DNA of 64,000 nt from Linnemannia elongata. Lineage: Eukaryota; Mortierellomycota; Mortierellomycetes; Mortierellales; Mortierellaceae. Position numbers and translations under genes: made by a program. The stretch spans positions 620,001 through 684,000 of the forward strand of contig JAXBDG010000010.1 of assembly GCA_036320915.1 (NCBI GenBank). The letters run 5' to 3'. The notes under the pieces were generated by a model. It worked only from the letters and a program-made list of their open reading frames with translations, ran no database searches and was not told the DNA's origin. Position 1 is the first letter of the stretch. Every line of letters begins with the position of its first letter. Shown here piece by piece: positions 43,753-56,198 of the stretch.

Positions 43753-46131
43753 TCAAGACTGCTTCTCCCAGGGCGAAGGATTCGGCAACCTGGTCTCCAA
43801 GAACTCCGCAAACAACCCTCGAACCCTCTTGGCAATCAGTGGACTATCTGGTACATCATCATTCACGCAGAAATACGTCTCTGTCTGGTTCCGTGCCAAC
43901 AACCGCTTCAGAACCGCCTCAGACTTGTCCCCCGTCGTCAACTGAATAAACGTGAACTGCGATCGACCAATCACATAGTTGTACTTGGCCATATCCCTCA
44001 CCACTTGTGAATACGCTTCTGAATCGCGATCTAAGGGCATTACAGAACTCATCCCGGGCTTGGTGCTCCTACGACGGACAAGGTGAAGGAGACAATCTCC
44101 ACAGTGGTACTCTGTAAACGCCAGTCGTTCAAACACAGACCCCTTCCCCACAGAACTGTCGATCGCGGGCGCAGTCCTGTTCCTGAACTGCGGTCCAAGA
44201 CAGAAATCGATGTTGAACCGACATTGTCGCTGACTGGGCTCCGTCTTTGTCGAGGAAGGTTGCCACGAGTATTGGTTACTGCTACTCCGACTTAGGTCAG
44301 CACTCTTGATCATAAACGGGTACCCATCCATGCCCGACTGATCGTAGCTCGTCCGACCGGTCCATGGGATCCCAACACTCTCCAGTTTCTGATCAGGTCC
44401 CTGCAAGAAACTCTTGAATGCTGCGTCGGTAGGAAGTGGCGATACTCTTGTTCTGTTGACGACCTTGGACATGGACTTGTCAGACTCCTCCATCATCCGG
44501 ATGAACTCCTCTCGCTCCTCCCAATCCAATTTCCTGTTGACGGCCTTGGGCATCGTCTCGTCAGATTCCTCCACCATCCGGATCAACTCCTCTCGCTCCT
44601 CCCAATCCAATTGCCCATCCTGATTGCTGTCCAATCGATACTTCCAGTACGATGTCAATTGAGTCTCCCGCAGCCTCTCCATGACATAGTGCGCCATAAA
44701 AAAAGCCATATTGATCTCCTGCGCCTGTCCCTCACCCCGGAACCGATGCGAAGCCGTCTTGTCAAACTCCTCGGGCCAGGTGGATTGGATCTCCTCGAGG
44801 ATGGGCCTGTTCATGATGTGGATAATGTGGGAGAGGTATGCGCGGTGTCGGGCGCCAAATTGTTTCGAGAGTAAGTAGTTGGTGTACTGAAGGGACTGCA
44901 ATTCGCCGACGTTGGGTGAGGCGCCGAGGGAAGGAATCGCCGGTTCGACGATCCCGCTGGTGAGGTGAAAGACAAAGCCGTAGAGGGGTGTCCAAAAGTC
45001 TGAGGTGTCGACGGGCAGCCCAAAGAAGAAGTCGTCGTTCATGTAAATAAACTATTTTGACAAGCACACATGTATTGACAAAGTAAAACAATTAATTGTG
45101 GTCATGTTCGTCGCAAAAAAAAAAAAAGGTCGCTAAAAAAGGGAAAGAAAGTTTTGGTTTTCTGTCCACACCAAAACGCAACAGCACACAACAACACAAA
45201 CACGCGGGTGGTGGTGGGGGATAAAAGTCAATATACTTACGGTATCAGCAAGGCGAGGAACATGATGCATCTGACTCTCGATCGAAAGACTGTTAAATGA
45301 CGGCAAAACACTCACATCATCATACACCTCCCGATGCTTCACCAACCTCACCCTCTCACCCACCTTCCCCAAATCCAACCACTCCGGAATCTGTCCAACA
45401 CCCTGTCCAGTCCTGTTATCCGGAACCTCTGTCGTCAGAATATGAATCTTCCCAAGCATTCTCTCCGGAACATACTCTGCAATCGACCGCAATGAATACT
45501 TGAGCTCATTGTTATCCCGGAACCGATGAATCGTCTGATCGCCTTTCCCGTTCCCGACCATTGGTGGTTCCCGGTTGGGGTTGATTTTAGGGTTGTTTCT
45601 TAGTCGGGTGGCGTTCTTGAAGTAGAGGAATAGTTCTGAGGTCTCTTTGAGCTTTTCCTTGACGTCCTTGAGACTAGCGTCCGTGCCATTGACCCAGGTG
45701 TACACAATATCCAATGTTCTTCCAGCCTCCTCCTTAATCTCCTCCTTCACGGTGTCTTCAGATTTGGGATCGCCCAGCTCCTGATCATGTAACCAACGAG
45801 TCTTCCACCGCGGCAATTGAACCGCCTGTCCAAGAAACGGGTTCTCCTTCCCTTTCCCTCTCCCTGACCCACTCCCAATTCTACTCCCACCCCTTGACAT
45901 CGTGTTGGACTCGACACCAACACTACCACCGATAGGTCGACGGTCAACGGGTTCTGCAGGCGGCTTGAGTACAGGTTTCAGGAAATCAAACGAGATATTA
46001 AGGTAGATGTTGACAATGGTGAAGAGGAGGATGATGAGGAAGAAGGTGCTACGGATATGTAGGCTAAAGAAGCGGTATGTTCGCCATAGTAGTGGGCGGC
46101 GTGGTGATGATTGTGAGAGTATTGGTGCCAT
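43753..46131 (-). CDS. Stealth-type sugar-1-phosphate transferase with EF-hand (GNPTAB-like)
   Basis: Exons 46131-45241 and 45051-43753 give 729 aa. A short basic N-terminus and one hydrophobic segment (about 28-48) suggest a type II Golgi protein. Stealth conserved regions are clear: CR1 DIVYTWVNGTD (141-151), CR2 RFRDNNELKYSLRS (from 203), CR3 FNSLSIESQMHHVPRL (about 278) and FIYMNDDFF (298), with the CR4-like DCLLHLV and RGLFAEFLE segments near the end. An EF-hand loop starts at DSNQDGQLDWEE (438-449), as in GlcNAc-1-phosphotransferase. Family members transfer hexose-1-phosphate to sugars, in animals to lysosomal enzyme mannose and in microbes to capsule polymers. Acceptor here unknown. 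Residues after the EF-hand are tandemly duplicated. Confidence 0.9.
44454..44615 (-). repeat. 81-base tandem duplication inside the Stealth gene
   Basis: Two copies, 44454-44534 and 44535-44615, encode 27-residue repeats beginning LDWEEREE. The duplication copies the exiting helix of the EF-hand but not its loop. It is in frame and has begun to diverge. Confidence 0.85.
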
Positions 46132-47109
46132 GGAAGGAAGTTGGAGGGAAAGGAAGGGAAGGCAAGGGAGGAAGGTGGAGAGAGGAGGTTGATGTGAATA
46201 AAAGAATAAAAGTATAAATGGGGAGTGGATCCCGGGGATGTGAGTGAAAAAAAGATGGAGGGGAGGTATCTAACGGCGGAGTTATGGAGTGAATGGCTGG
46301 GAGGAGAGGAGGTATTCGTCAAGAAGGGAAAAGGAAAGGGTACATTTCTGGCTGAGTGGAGTATGGGGGAAAGATGGGTAATTGAGAAGAAGAAAGGAAA
46401 AAGAGAAAGAAGAAAGAAAGGAAAAGGCAATGGTAAAAGAAAAAGAAGGAAAAGGAAATAGAGGAGAAAACAAACAGACAAAGAAACGAATGGAAGAACT
46501 CTCTCAGACGACCATTTTGCGTTAAAGTTCTCGACTCTTCTTCCTTCAGAACCAATTGTTCGCAATGGAAAGAAAGAGAAAGAGAGGGAGAAGAAAAAAA
46601 AACAAGGTTCATGCAGTTGACAACGGACAGAGGTCTCTTTCCAACTGCGCGGTCTGAACAGAAAGGTACGTGAAAAAGTGTCCTGTGTCTCTTCATTGTC
46701 TGGACTTTATCCGGAAGGACTTCCGCCCCTCCCTTTCTCACCTCTCTTGCCTTGTCCATTCGTGTTCTCATGGACCTCCAGGCAGTGCAACAATGAACAA
46801 AGTCGTGAGCAGATGAGAGCAATAGCGCGATACACGAGGGGTCGAGGCCAAGAAGAGGGGAAGAGAACAAAAGAAACCTTCCTTCTCACGCGTGATTGAA
46901 AATCTTTTTATGAACTCCTTTTCTTTCATTCATCCATTCAATCCAACCTACAAGTGCACACAAGAGAACCCAAATAATAAGATATGGCATAAAGACAAGC
47001 AAACATAATTATTGGATATTGTTTTTCTAGATAACTAACTATTGGTATGTGAGTGGTATGCAGAGTAGGGAGTTGTAAAGGGGAAGGAGTAAAGAATACT
47101 CAATCCACT
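46132..47109. other. Upstream region of the Stealth gene
   Basis: No gene is seen. About 46140-46470 is very purine-rich on plus, so C/T-rich as a leader for the Stealth gene. The right end is the 3' flank of the ABCB gene. Confidence 0.5.
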
Positions 47110-50100
47110 TTAGTGGGTGACCTCCAGGTTCTGCTTCTTGCAGAGCTCAGAGTAAAGACCACCCTGGGAGATGAGCTCGTAGTGGCGACCAGACTCGACA
47201 ATAGCTCCGTCCTTGACAACCAGAATCAAATCAGCATCCTGGATAGTGCGCAGACGATGGGCAATGACAATGGTCGTGCGGCCAGTACGGGCACGGTCGA
47301 GGGCCTCCTGGACCAACTTCTCTGACTCAGAGTCCAAAGCAGAGGTGGCCTCGTCGAGCAAGAGAATCTTGGGGTTACGGATCAAGGCACGGGCAATGGC
47401 GATACGCTGCTTCTGACCACCAGACAGCTGCGAGCCCTTGTCTCCGACGCGGGTATCGTAGCCCTGGGGCAACGAGACAACAAAGTCGTGGATGTTCGAG
47501 GCCTTGGCAGCAGCAACGACCATCTCCTGGTCGACGTGCTGACCATCGGGGATACCGTAGCGGATGTTCTCGCCGATCGAGATGTCAAACAAGACGGGCT
47601 CCTGGCCAACAAGCGCCATGTTCTGGCGAATGTTGTTCAACTGAAGGTCGCGGACGTCATACTTGTCGATTGTGGCCTTGCCGTCCAAGACATCGTACCA
47701 GCGTTCCAAAAGGGCAATGATGGTCGACTTTCCACATCCGGAGGGTCCGACCAAGGCGACAGTCTGACCGGGCTTGGCAGCGACATCGACTCCGTTAAAG
47801 ATCTGCTGGTCGGGGCGGGTAGGATAGTGGAACTGCACGTTCTCAAGACCCAAGTAGCCGTCAACACGCTCGGGAGTAATACCATCCTTGTCGGCGTCGA
47901 TAGTGGTTTTCTTGTCCAAGAGCTCGTAAACGTTGATGGCAGACTCCTTGCCCTTGATGTAACGAGGAAGCTGAGAGGCGATCTGTCCGAGACCCATACT
48001 CATGAAGACGACATAGAACAGAGTCTGGATGAGTCCTTCGTAGGTAAGCATCCCGGCTTGGACAAAGCGGTTACCAGCATAGAATCCGATGGCATAGGTC
48101 CAGAACATGATTCCTTGAGACAAAGCATAACCGATGGATCCAATGTAGGCGCGACGGAGAGCATATGTGTGAGGCTCTTGGGTGACCTTGTAGTACTTGT
48201 CCTCGAAGCTCGATTCCTTGGCTAAAGTAACGACGGTACGGATGTTGGTAATGGCCTCGTTGGCGACACGGCCAGACTGCTCGTAGGCCTTCTTGGTCTT
48301 GTTGCTGAATCCGGTCAAGGCGGCGATGGCAAAGTACTGGGAGGCGGCCAACAAAGGAATAAGAGCCAAAATGACCAAAGTCAGGCGCCAGGACTCAGAG
48401 AAAGCAAATCCAAGACCCAAAGCGACAGTAGCGATGGTCTGGAAAGCCAACTTCATGATCTGGGAAACCAACTCGTGCATCTGGTAGGCATCGGTAGCCA
48501 GGCGGGAGGTCAAGGCACCAGTGTTGTTCTCCTCTTTGTCAAAGAAGCCCATCTCTTGGCTGAGGATGGCCTGGAAACTGAGGGTTCGCATGCGACGGGC
48601 CATCATCTCACCGACGTACTCAAAGATAACGATAGCCCCTCCGTTGGTGATGAGGGCAGCAATACCAATAACGACAAACATGAGGGCGTTGTGGTTGGAT
48701 TCCGAGACGAAGTTGTCGGGGCGGGGGATTACGTTGAGGATGTACATAACCTGACCAAAGAACTTTGCAAAGATGGGGAAGATGACACCGGCACCACCAG
48801 AAAGAATGGCGCCAACGACAATGAGGCCCCACTCGGGACGCATCGCGTTGAAGACGCGACCGAGAGGAGCCTTTTGAGCCTTGATCATGGCCTTGCGCTC
48901 TTTCTCACGGCGGTTCTCGGCCTCCTCAGCAGTTTCGGGAACGGCAATCGTAGTATCGACCCTCTGGAGTGACTTTTCGGAACGGGGGATGGATCTAGCA
49001 GAGGACATGCGGCGGAGCTTAGTAGCAAAACCAAAGCTCTTGCGACGGTCGGCGGTACCCTGGTGAGCAATAACATCCTCATCAGCAATGGCAATGTGAG
49101 CAGGCTGTGCGGCGGTGACTTCGGCAACAATCTCGGCCTTAGTCTCAACGTCGACGCCTCCGGACTTGAGCTGCTGCTTGGCGACAAAGTCAGCGTAAGT
49201 TCCACCCTGGGCGAGAAGAGATTCGTGCGAGCCAGATTCAATGACAACTCCCTTGTCCATGACATAGATAACGTCGGCGTTCATGATAGTCGAAAGGCGG
49301 TGAGCAATAACAATGGTCGAACGTCCAGCGGCGGCGTTGTCAAGAGCAGCCTGAACGATACGCTCAGACTCGGTGTCGAGGGCAGAGGTGGCCTCGTCGA
49401 GCAACAGGACACGGGGGTTCTTAATCATGGCACGGGCAATGGCGATACGCTGCTTCTGGCCTCCAGACAACAGGGCACCCTTCTCACCAACCAAGGTGTT
49501 GTACTTTTCGGGAAGCTTGGAGATAAAGTCGTGGGCATTGGACAAGCGACAAGCAGCCTCGATTTCCTTGTCGGTGGGCTGAGCCTGGTCCTTGCGGATA
49601 CCGTAAGCAATGTTCTGACGAATGGTGGCGTTGAAGAGAACGGGTTCCTGAGAGACGATTCCGACAGTGTCACGAAGGTAGGTGACATTCCAGTCCTTGA
49701 GCTCAACTCCATCCATAGAAATCGATCCAGCTATCGAGAACAACAAATGAAATAGTTAGTAAAGTAATTTGGGGGACAAATGGCCGCAAGCATTAAAAAA
49801 TCTGGCGAAAAGCATGTTAAAAAAAAAAGACTTACAAATTGGGTCGTAGAAACGCTCAACCAATCCGACAATGGTGGACTTTCCTGATCCAGAATGACCA
49901 ACCAAGGCGACAGTCTGTCCAGGCTTGACCTCAATGTTCATCTTCTTCAAAATGGGGACATCAGGGCGAGAGGGGTAGTGAAAGTCGACATCAGTAACAA
50001 CGATGTGCCCGACAACGTTATCGGGCTTGGCGCCACCAGGGTTGGACGAGTCAATGGTGGGAACGCGGTCAATGGTCTGGAAGATCTGGTAAGCAGCACC

Positions 50101-51532
50101 CTGAGCGCTGGCAAAAGCAGCGGCGTTAGGTCCGATGCTTCCGAGAGCGAATCTATACGAGAGAACCAATTCAGCACGGGATAAGTTAATGGGCCGCAAA
50201 ATTGTTCTACAAACAATGAAAGGCTTTTCGCAGGTTCTGAAAACAAAACACTTACGCTCCCATAATCATGCCGAAGAAGACGCTGATAACCTGACCACCG
50301 GTCATGTTGCCTTTGAAAACCTCCTGGGCACCGTACCAGAAGGTCAAACCGTAGGTGGAAAAGAGAATGAACATGAAGGCACCGACACCGGAACCGGTGG
50401 CGATAGCTCTCTTCTTTCCATGGACGAAGGCCATATCCAGCTGCTTGACATACGCTGCGGTCTCACGCTTCTGACCACCAAAAGCAACAAGAGTGCGAAT
50501 GGCGGAGATGGCCTGCTCAGCAACTGCGCCTGCTCCTGAGTACGAATCCTGACCCTTGGAGGCGCTGGCAACGGTGAACTTTGTCATCAAGGCAGCGCAG
50601 GCACCGATGAGGGGGACACAACTGAGGAGAACCAAACTGAGCTTCCAGCCTCTGACAAAACCAATGACAAAACCGGCGATGAAGGTGGTGAAGCTGGACA
50701 AGACCAGACCGACCTTGTCAGCCATGCCGTCGTAGATCAATTGGGTGTCCGAGTTAAGGCGAGTGGTAAGAGATTCGGCCTGCTTGCCGGTGTCGTGCCA
50801 TCCAATGTCCTGACGAAGAATGGCATGAAGGTACTCCTCGCGGATACGCTTGACTTGGTTTTCGGCAGACAGGGTCCAGAAACACATTTGCAGATACGAG
50901 GCGAGGAAAATACCAGCACCAACAACGGTGAACTTGACAACGTAACCGATAATGTCATCATAGCTAGCAAGACCTTTACCCATAGACTCCATGATGTTTC
51001 CCATCAGGAGAGCAACCAAAGGTTGACCAACACCAGTACCAATCGAACCAACCACCGCGATACTATTAGGTTGACATGGAGAGGTAAAAAGGCGTGAGAA
51101 ATGGGAGAGGTGAACGCATTGCGGACAAACAAGTCTACATAGAACAAAATGTTTCAAGTGTATGTGTCTGTTCGCACAAAGGAACGGCAAATCATGGCGA
51201 TGGTTTAAAGAAATAAGCACCAGGTAAACTTACGCGATGTAAAGGTACTCTTTAGGAGTGGCAAAGCGGTAGAGCTCCAAGTAGCTGACAGCCTTAACGG
51301 GCTCGCTGGCCTCCTTGCCCTTCTTCTTGTTCTTCTTGCCCTTACCATCACCAGCCTCGGAGGTCTCTTCGGTGGAGAGGGTGCTGGCGGCAGCACTAGC
51401 GCCGGTAGTCTCCTTGGAAGGGAGAGTGTCGACGATAGCAGGGGTTGCGCCGACGGCGTTGGAGCTTTGACCGGCCTGGTTGATTTGCTCGAGTTCCATC
51501 TTTTGCTCTTCGAGCTCCATCTTGTCAGTCAT
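47110..51532 (-). CDS. ABCB-type full ABC transporter (P-glycoprotein/MDR-like)
   Basis: Exons 51532-51234, 51062-50256, 50152-49836 and 49730-47110 give 1347 aa. Order is TMD1-NBD1-TMD2-NBD2. The first 80 residues are hydrophilic, Lys-rich at 64-73. NBD1 has GHSGSGKST (about 455), LSGGQKQR and VLLLDEATSALD; NBD2 has GPSGCGKST (about 1135), LSGGQKQR and ILLLDEATSALD, then the H-loop IAHR. Both sites look catalytically complete, so this should be a symmetric exporter. Family substrates are lipophilic drugs, lipids or peptides, at the plasma membrane. A long Ala/Glu-rich linker joins the halves. Confidence 0.96.
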
Positions 51533-52474
51533 GGTTAATTATCCGACTGACAGTATCCAAGATAGAAGGGATGGGTTGGTGAGTTGGTGTGAGAGGGTGG
51601 AGGGGGGAAGTGGAGGAGTTGGAGAAACAGGGGGGAGAGAAGAGAGAAGAGGTTAATATAAGTATGTCTCTGCAGGAAGAAATAGGGTTGAGAAGGTTGA
51701 GAGTTAGGCCGTTAGGTGGAACGAAAGGAATGAAAAAAAAAAATTAAAGAAAAAAGAGCAATACGATCGAGAAACAAAAAGAAAAAAAAACTGCGGGCGG
51801 AGGATGTGGCTAGGAATAGTGGAGTGAGAGGAGGATTGAGATTGGGCGAGAGATCGAATTGCCGATATGATGTGGGTGCGGACAAGAAAAAAAATGTCCG
51901 TAGCGTAAAGATGTGGGGTTTCAGTTGAGTCTCGGTGTCGCTGATACAAAAACGTTTGTTTGAGGACGACGGCGTGTGTGACAATGATGTCTGTTCAATC
52001 GTGTGCGTTGCTTTACTTTTGTAGTTGTTCAAGGGTAGCAACGTGTCAAGGGTGTTGGTGTTGCAAAGATAGGGAGGAAGGTGAAGAGTGAGAAAGGGTC
52101 AAGGCGGGGAGGACAATATTATATAGGGGTAGAGTTGAGTTGGCTTGTTGCCGTGAGGGGATCTCCTTGGAGTGAGTTGTGTGTCTGAGGGTGAGGGTAT
52201 GAATGTGGAAAGGGACAGACGGTGGATGCAAGTTGGATAATAACGACAACGAGCGGATAGGGGAAAGAGAGAGAGAGAGAGGAGTGGGGGACAGAGGGGT
52301 AAAGAAATAAAGGGGAGAGAGACAAAGAGAGATGAAAGAGAAAAAAAGAGATATAAAACGATGGGCGGATATGTAAAAGGGATAATGAAATCCCGAAGAA
52401 AATCAGACATTGCTCTCACCTTTTGTTGGACTTGACTCTTGGTCTGTGAATAGGATGAAAGGGTGTGTGTATTT

Positions 52475-52475
<1 letters not shown>

Positions 52476-52506
<31 letters not shown>
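52476..52506. repeat. (CT)n microsatellite
   Basis: About 15 CT units in a row, in the upstream region of the ABCB gene. Confidence 0.9.
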
Positions 52507-52509
<3 letters not shown>

Positions 52510-54446
52510 TGCTCTTCTTTTGACCCTTTTTTTGTTGTGGAAAGAAGGGAGTAAAGGTGTGGGTGGTTATTTCAACCAGGAGGATGATCTGCTGCGGTGG
52601 ATGTACAGATATTCTTATGTGTTTGAGGCAAACAACAACAGGTGGGGAGTGTTGCGTATAGATGAAGAGAAAGTATGAAGGATGGTGAGAAAGAAAAGAA
52701 AAAAGACAAAAAAAAGGGCCGAGGCGTCCTCATTTTATAGCAAAATGCGTTTAGAGTTTTTTGGTTTTTTTTTTATTTCTTTTTTCTTGAAGCCTGTGCA
52801 GTGCAAAGCAAAGGCCGACAATCTTCCGATGAGAGACAAAACGGAACTTTTTCAATTGACCCCCTCCGCCCCAAAATAACGAAGCCAAAGCAGTACCTTA
52901 GCTCCAGGCTCATTCTCATTCTCACACACACGCTATGCATTCATACTGGCAACCCCGTCAGACTATCGCAATACAACCCGCAGTTTCTAGCGCTGCAAAT
53001 GGAGATTCCCACTCCGGCGACCATCTTTCCTCCCTCCAGCATAGCTCCCATCGTTCCTGACTCCACCAAAACTCCTATCGTTTCAAAGGTGCCAACTGCG
53101 GGTGATTATTGAACTGAATTGGTGGAATAGATAAAGCCCCTGTTCATTTTTTTTCACTGTTAGGTTGGCTCCAGTGCTCCAATGATATCAAGACTCAGCT
53201 CATGTCAATGCTCGTTTTCAAGGTAACTACCGTCTCTCTCTCCTTTTCTCAGTCGCCTATTCTCTGCTTATTTTCTTCACAATCCTTCATTCTCTTCAGT
53301 GGTTTCTTAACCATAAAACTAACTTGCATGCACCTGGACACAAACGCAGCCGTTTTTCCATTGTTTGTTATTTACATGAACTGACTATAAAATAAACAAA
53401 TTCCCTATTAGAAATATGATAAAATCGAATTGGCTTCTACGTCCATACAAATAACCGGTTTTTTTAAGCTTTTGACCAAGCACATTTTTTCATTCGATAT
53501 GTGTCGTTTTGAACAAATACTTCCGCAGGCCACAAACGACACAAAGGATTGCATACCTAACCCATGTCTTGCACCCTTCCAATACCGTTTAAAAAAAAAA
53601 GTGCTCACAAAGCAACAATCCAACCCCTGCACAGTTTTAAACGTCGTGATCGTCCCCTGATGATGAATCGCTTTCGCAATAGAAACGAACAAAAACCTGG
53701 CTAGTGGTTTGAACACTGACAGGTTATTTTCTTAGTTTGCCAAGCTTGCTTGGTTGTCAAGTGTACTGGTGCAGTCGTATCACAAAGAAAGAGGGGTTAG
53801 AATGGTCGGATGGTGACGGTTGAGTGCCCGTGGTATGTCGATTTTGAGTGTGTGGTACGTTACTTACCGGGAGTAGGGGCGGACAAAGAACAAAGGGGTA
53901 AAGAAAATAGTATCACGAACCAAGAGCCAAGGAATGGACAGGGGGATGTTGGAGGAGAGCGTACTATGTGATTAAGGTACTGGTACGTGGTCTCATGGCG
54001 TATGACATTGCTCGGCAACCAAAGCGACCAAGCAAGTGAGCTTCAAAAGCAACCAAGCAACCAAGATGCCAAGAAGTAGACAGAAGCATCAAGCCAGAAA
54101 AGGACAGCATCTTCTTTTTTTTTTCATTGAAACCCACTTCACAACTTTGTCTACTTTTCATTCACGCTGTATATGTTGGTATCCCCTTTTTTTATCTCAC
54201 TGTGCCTGGCCCTCTTGATAGCAATTGAAAAAAAAGGTAAAAAGGAGTATGCGTTGGAGTTGAAGATGAAAAGGGTGGAGAGAATGGGGACTGGTTTTCG
54301 TTTGCTGTCGACTTTACTTTCAACCAAAGCAACACCTTGATTCCTTCAAGCTTATCACATTGATCCCTTTTGCTGTCGTTAAATTGCCCTTGGACGCATC
54401 GGAGAACATGGCCAAAAAGGGCAAGCAAACAGGAGCCCAATTCCCG

Positions 54447-54486
<40 letters not shown>
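54447..54486. repeat. Poly(A) tract, about 40 bases
   Basis: An uninterrupted run of about 40 A in the gene-poor interval, with no AATAAA just before it on plus. It is the longest homopolymer in the window. Confidence 0.9.
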
Positions 54487-54488
<2 letters not shown>

Positions 54489-56118
54489 TAATCAAAACAA
54501 AAGGCGTGAAAGAAGGGAGGCCAGGTCGGTCTAATTCTGGACGCCTTGGATTGTATTTACAGCCCAAGGGTCAACTGGCAATCACTATCACCTTGCGACC
54601 AATATGCCACGTCAAACTATAATAAAATTGCAAAGCAAACAACGCTGCATGTATGCCGAATATACCTATTTAGCTTACTGAAAAAAGTGAAAGAACACGA
54701 GAGAAGGGGAGGCAACGGAGAGGCAAGGCAAGTCAAGTCAAGCTTATTTCCTTTGTTGACATTTTTTTTTCCTTGTCTGTGTTCATTTTTCTTTGACCCT
54801 TGTGCTTTGATCCCCTCTCCTGTCTGCGCAAAAAGTCAATTGAGGCAGTCCGTTTCGCTGGGAATCATCGAAATCTAGCCTATTACTCCCGCTCTGACCC
54901 GTGTTCGGACACTCTAAATCATTCATAGTTTTCCCTCACTCTCCTGTACCTACACTCTTCCTTTTCTTGCGTATCCGAGGCGGACATCGCACAGCATCCT
55001 ACACAACTACGCTTTTATTTCGTTTTGGCATTCTTTTCTGTTTTCTTTCTCACTGACGGATCCTTGTGGGGAAAGAAGCGAGGTACCTTCTGTACCCACT
55101 GTGCGAAATGAAGTATTCTACATAACGCCCACAGCTATCATGCATAACACCAGTTCGAAAATCTCCTTTTTTGTTCAGTTGATATCCCTTCCCTCTTCCT
55201 CCTCCTCCTCCTCCTCTTCCCCCTTCACCACCCCAGTCTCTCTGCTCATGTATGGTGCACGCATGCGCAACAAACAAATCAACAAAAACAATGCATATGA
55301 AAAAAGCTAAAAGCTCTTGACAACATGGGCGCAAGGGAGATCATTCTGGAACAAGCAACACCCTGTCACAAGAACGCCTGCAAAAAAAACCTACCCACTC
55401 ATCTACCTAACTCATCCCAACCCTTTATACCCCATTGGGCAATCATCTTCGCAATTGCGCCTCATTGACGTCGAGAGAACCTGTTTGTCATTTATTTTAT
55501 TTATTTCATTTGGTTCACAAATAGCCGCGACGCATACTCTACCTACACTACCGGGCGTACCGTTTACGCCTATCCAACATGTGTTTTGTTATCCTTTCTT
55601 TACTCTAGTCTGGCATAAGGTATTACGCAACTCATTCTCTCCGTACTCCCATCTTCCTTTACTCCTAAAGCCCAAATAGCCTGCTGGATGGAAGAACAAA
55701 GTTCCAATGTCTCTCTATTATCTTTTTTTTTTTTTTTTTTTTAACGAGGAACGACTATTAATTAGGAAAGAAGTGGACAAAAGGGTATGATTAGAAATAC
55801 AACGTGTGTCGTTTATGGAACGTAGAGAAAGAAAGAAGAATAAAAAAACAAGGGGTGGTGGTGTGCGCTCAAGCCAGGTCAGACCAGATCAGACCCAACC
55901 TCAGCCAGGAAGAACCGGATTTTGGAAATTGCTTTGGTTTTTCGGATGCGGAGCTTACACAGCCGGTGTCGTACAAGTATTTAATAAAAATCCCTCCGCT
56001 AATTCATGGGAGGGAGCAACAAAAGTGTATCTCTAGATTACTCAGTCCCCGCAAGAAAATATGTTCCGCATAAAAAAATGAAAAAAAAGGAAAAAAATGG
56101 ATTATGCACAAAGCATCC

Positions 56119-56124
56119 TTTATT
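56119..56124 (-). terminator. AATAAA poly(A) signal of ABCC
   Basis: AATAAA on the minus strand lies about 75 bases past the ABCC stop. Confidence 0.4.
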
Positions 56125-56198
56125 CATTCTAGTCTCTTCTTTTCCTCTCTAAGATACAGCGATAGGGGAAAAGAAAAAGAGGCGTCGACACTCGTACA

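Larger units (their letters stand above)
51533..56198. other. Gene-poor interval between ABCB and ABCC, 4.7 kb
   Basis: No supported gene. The first 900 bases are purine-rich on plus, the leader side of the ABCB gene. A (CT)n microsatellite lies at 52476-52506, a run of about 40 A at 54447-54486, and repeated AACCAAGC units at about 54015-54065. Short open frames at 53000-53112 and 53408-53716 have no recognisable domain. A minus-strand AATAAA at 56119-56124 serves ABCC. Confidence 0.55.

Noticed and set aside
47488..49755. Long plus-strand open frames opposite the ABCB gene (up to 245 codons)
   Set aside because: They mirror the strongly biased codons of the ABCB gene, show no domain and have no splice or promoter context of their own.
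53000..53716. Short frames at 53000-53112 (plus) and 53408-53716 (minus)
   Set aside because: No domain, ambiguous splice sites and open frames on both strands at the same place.
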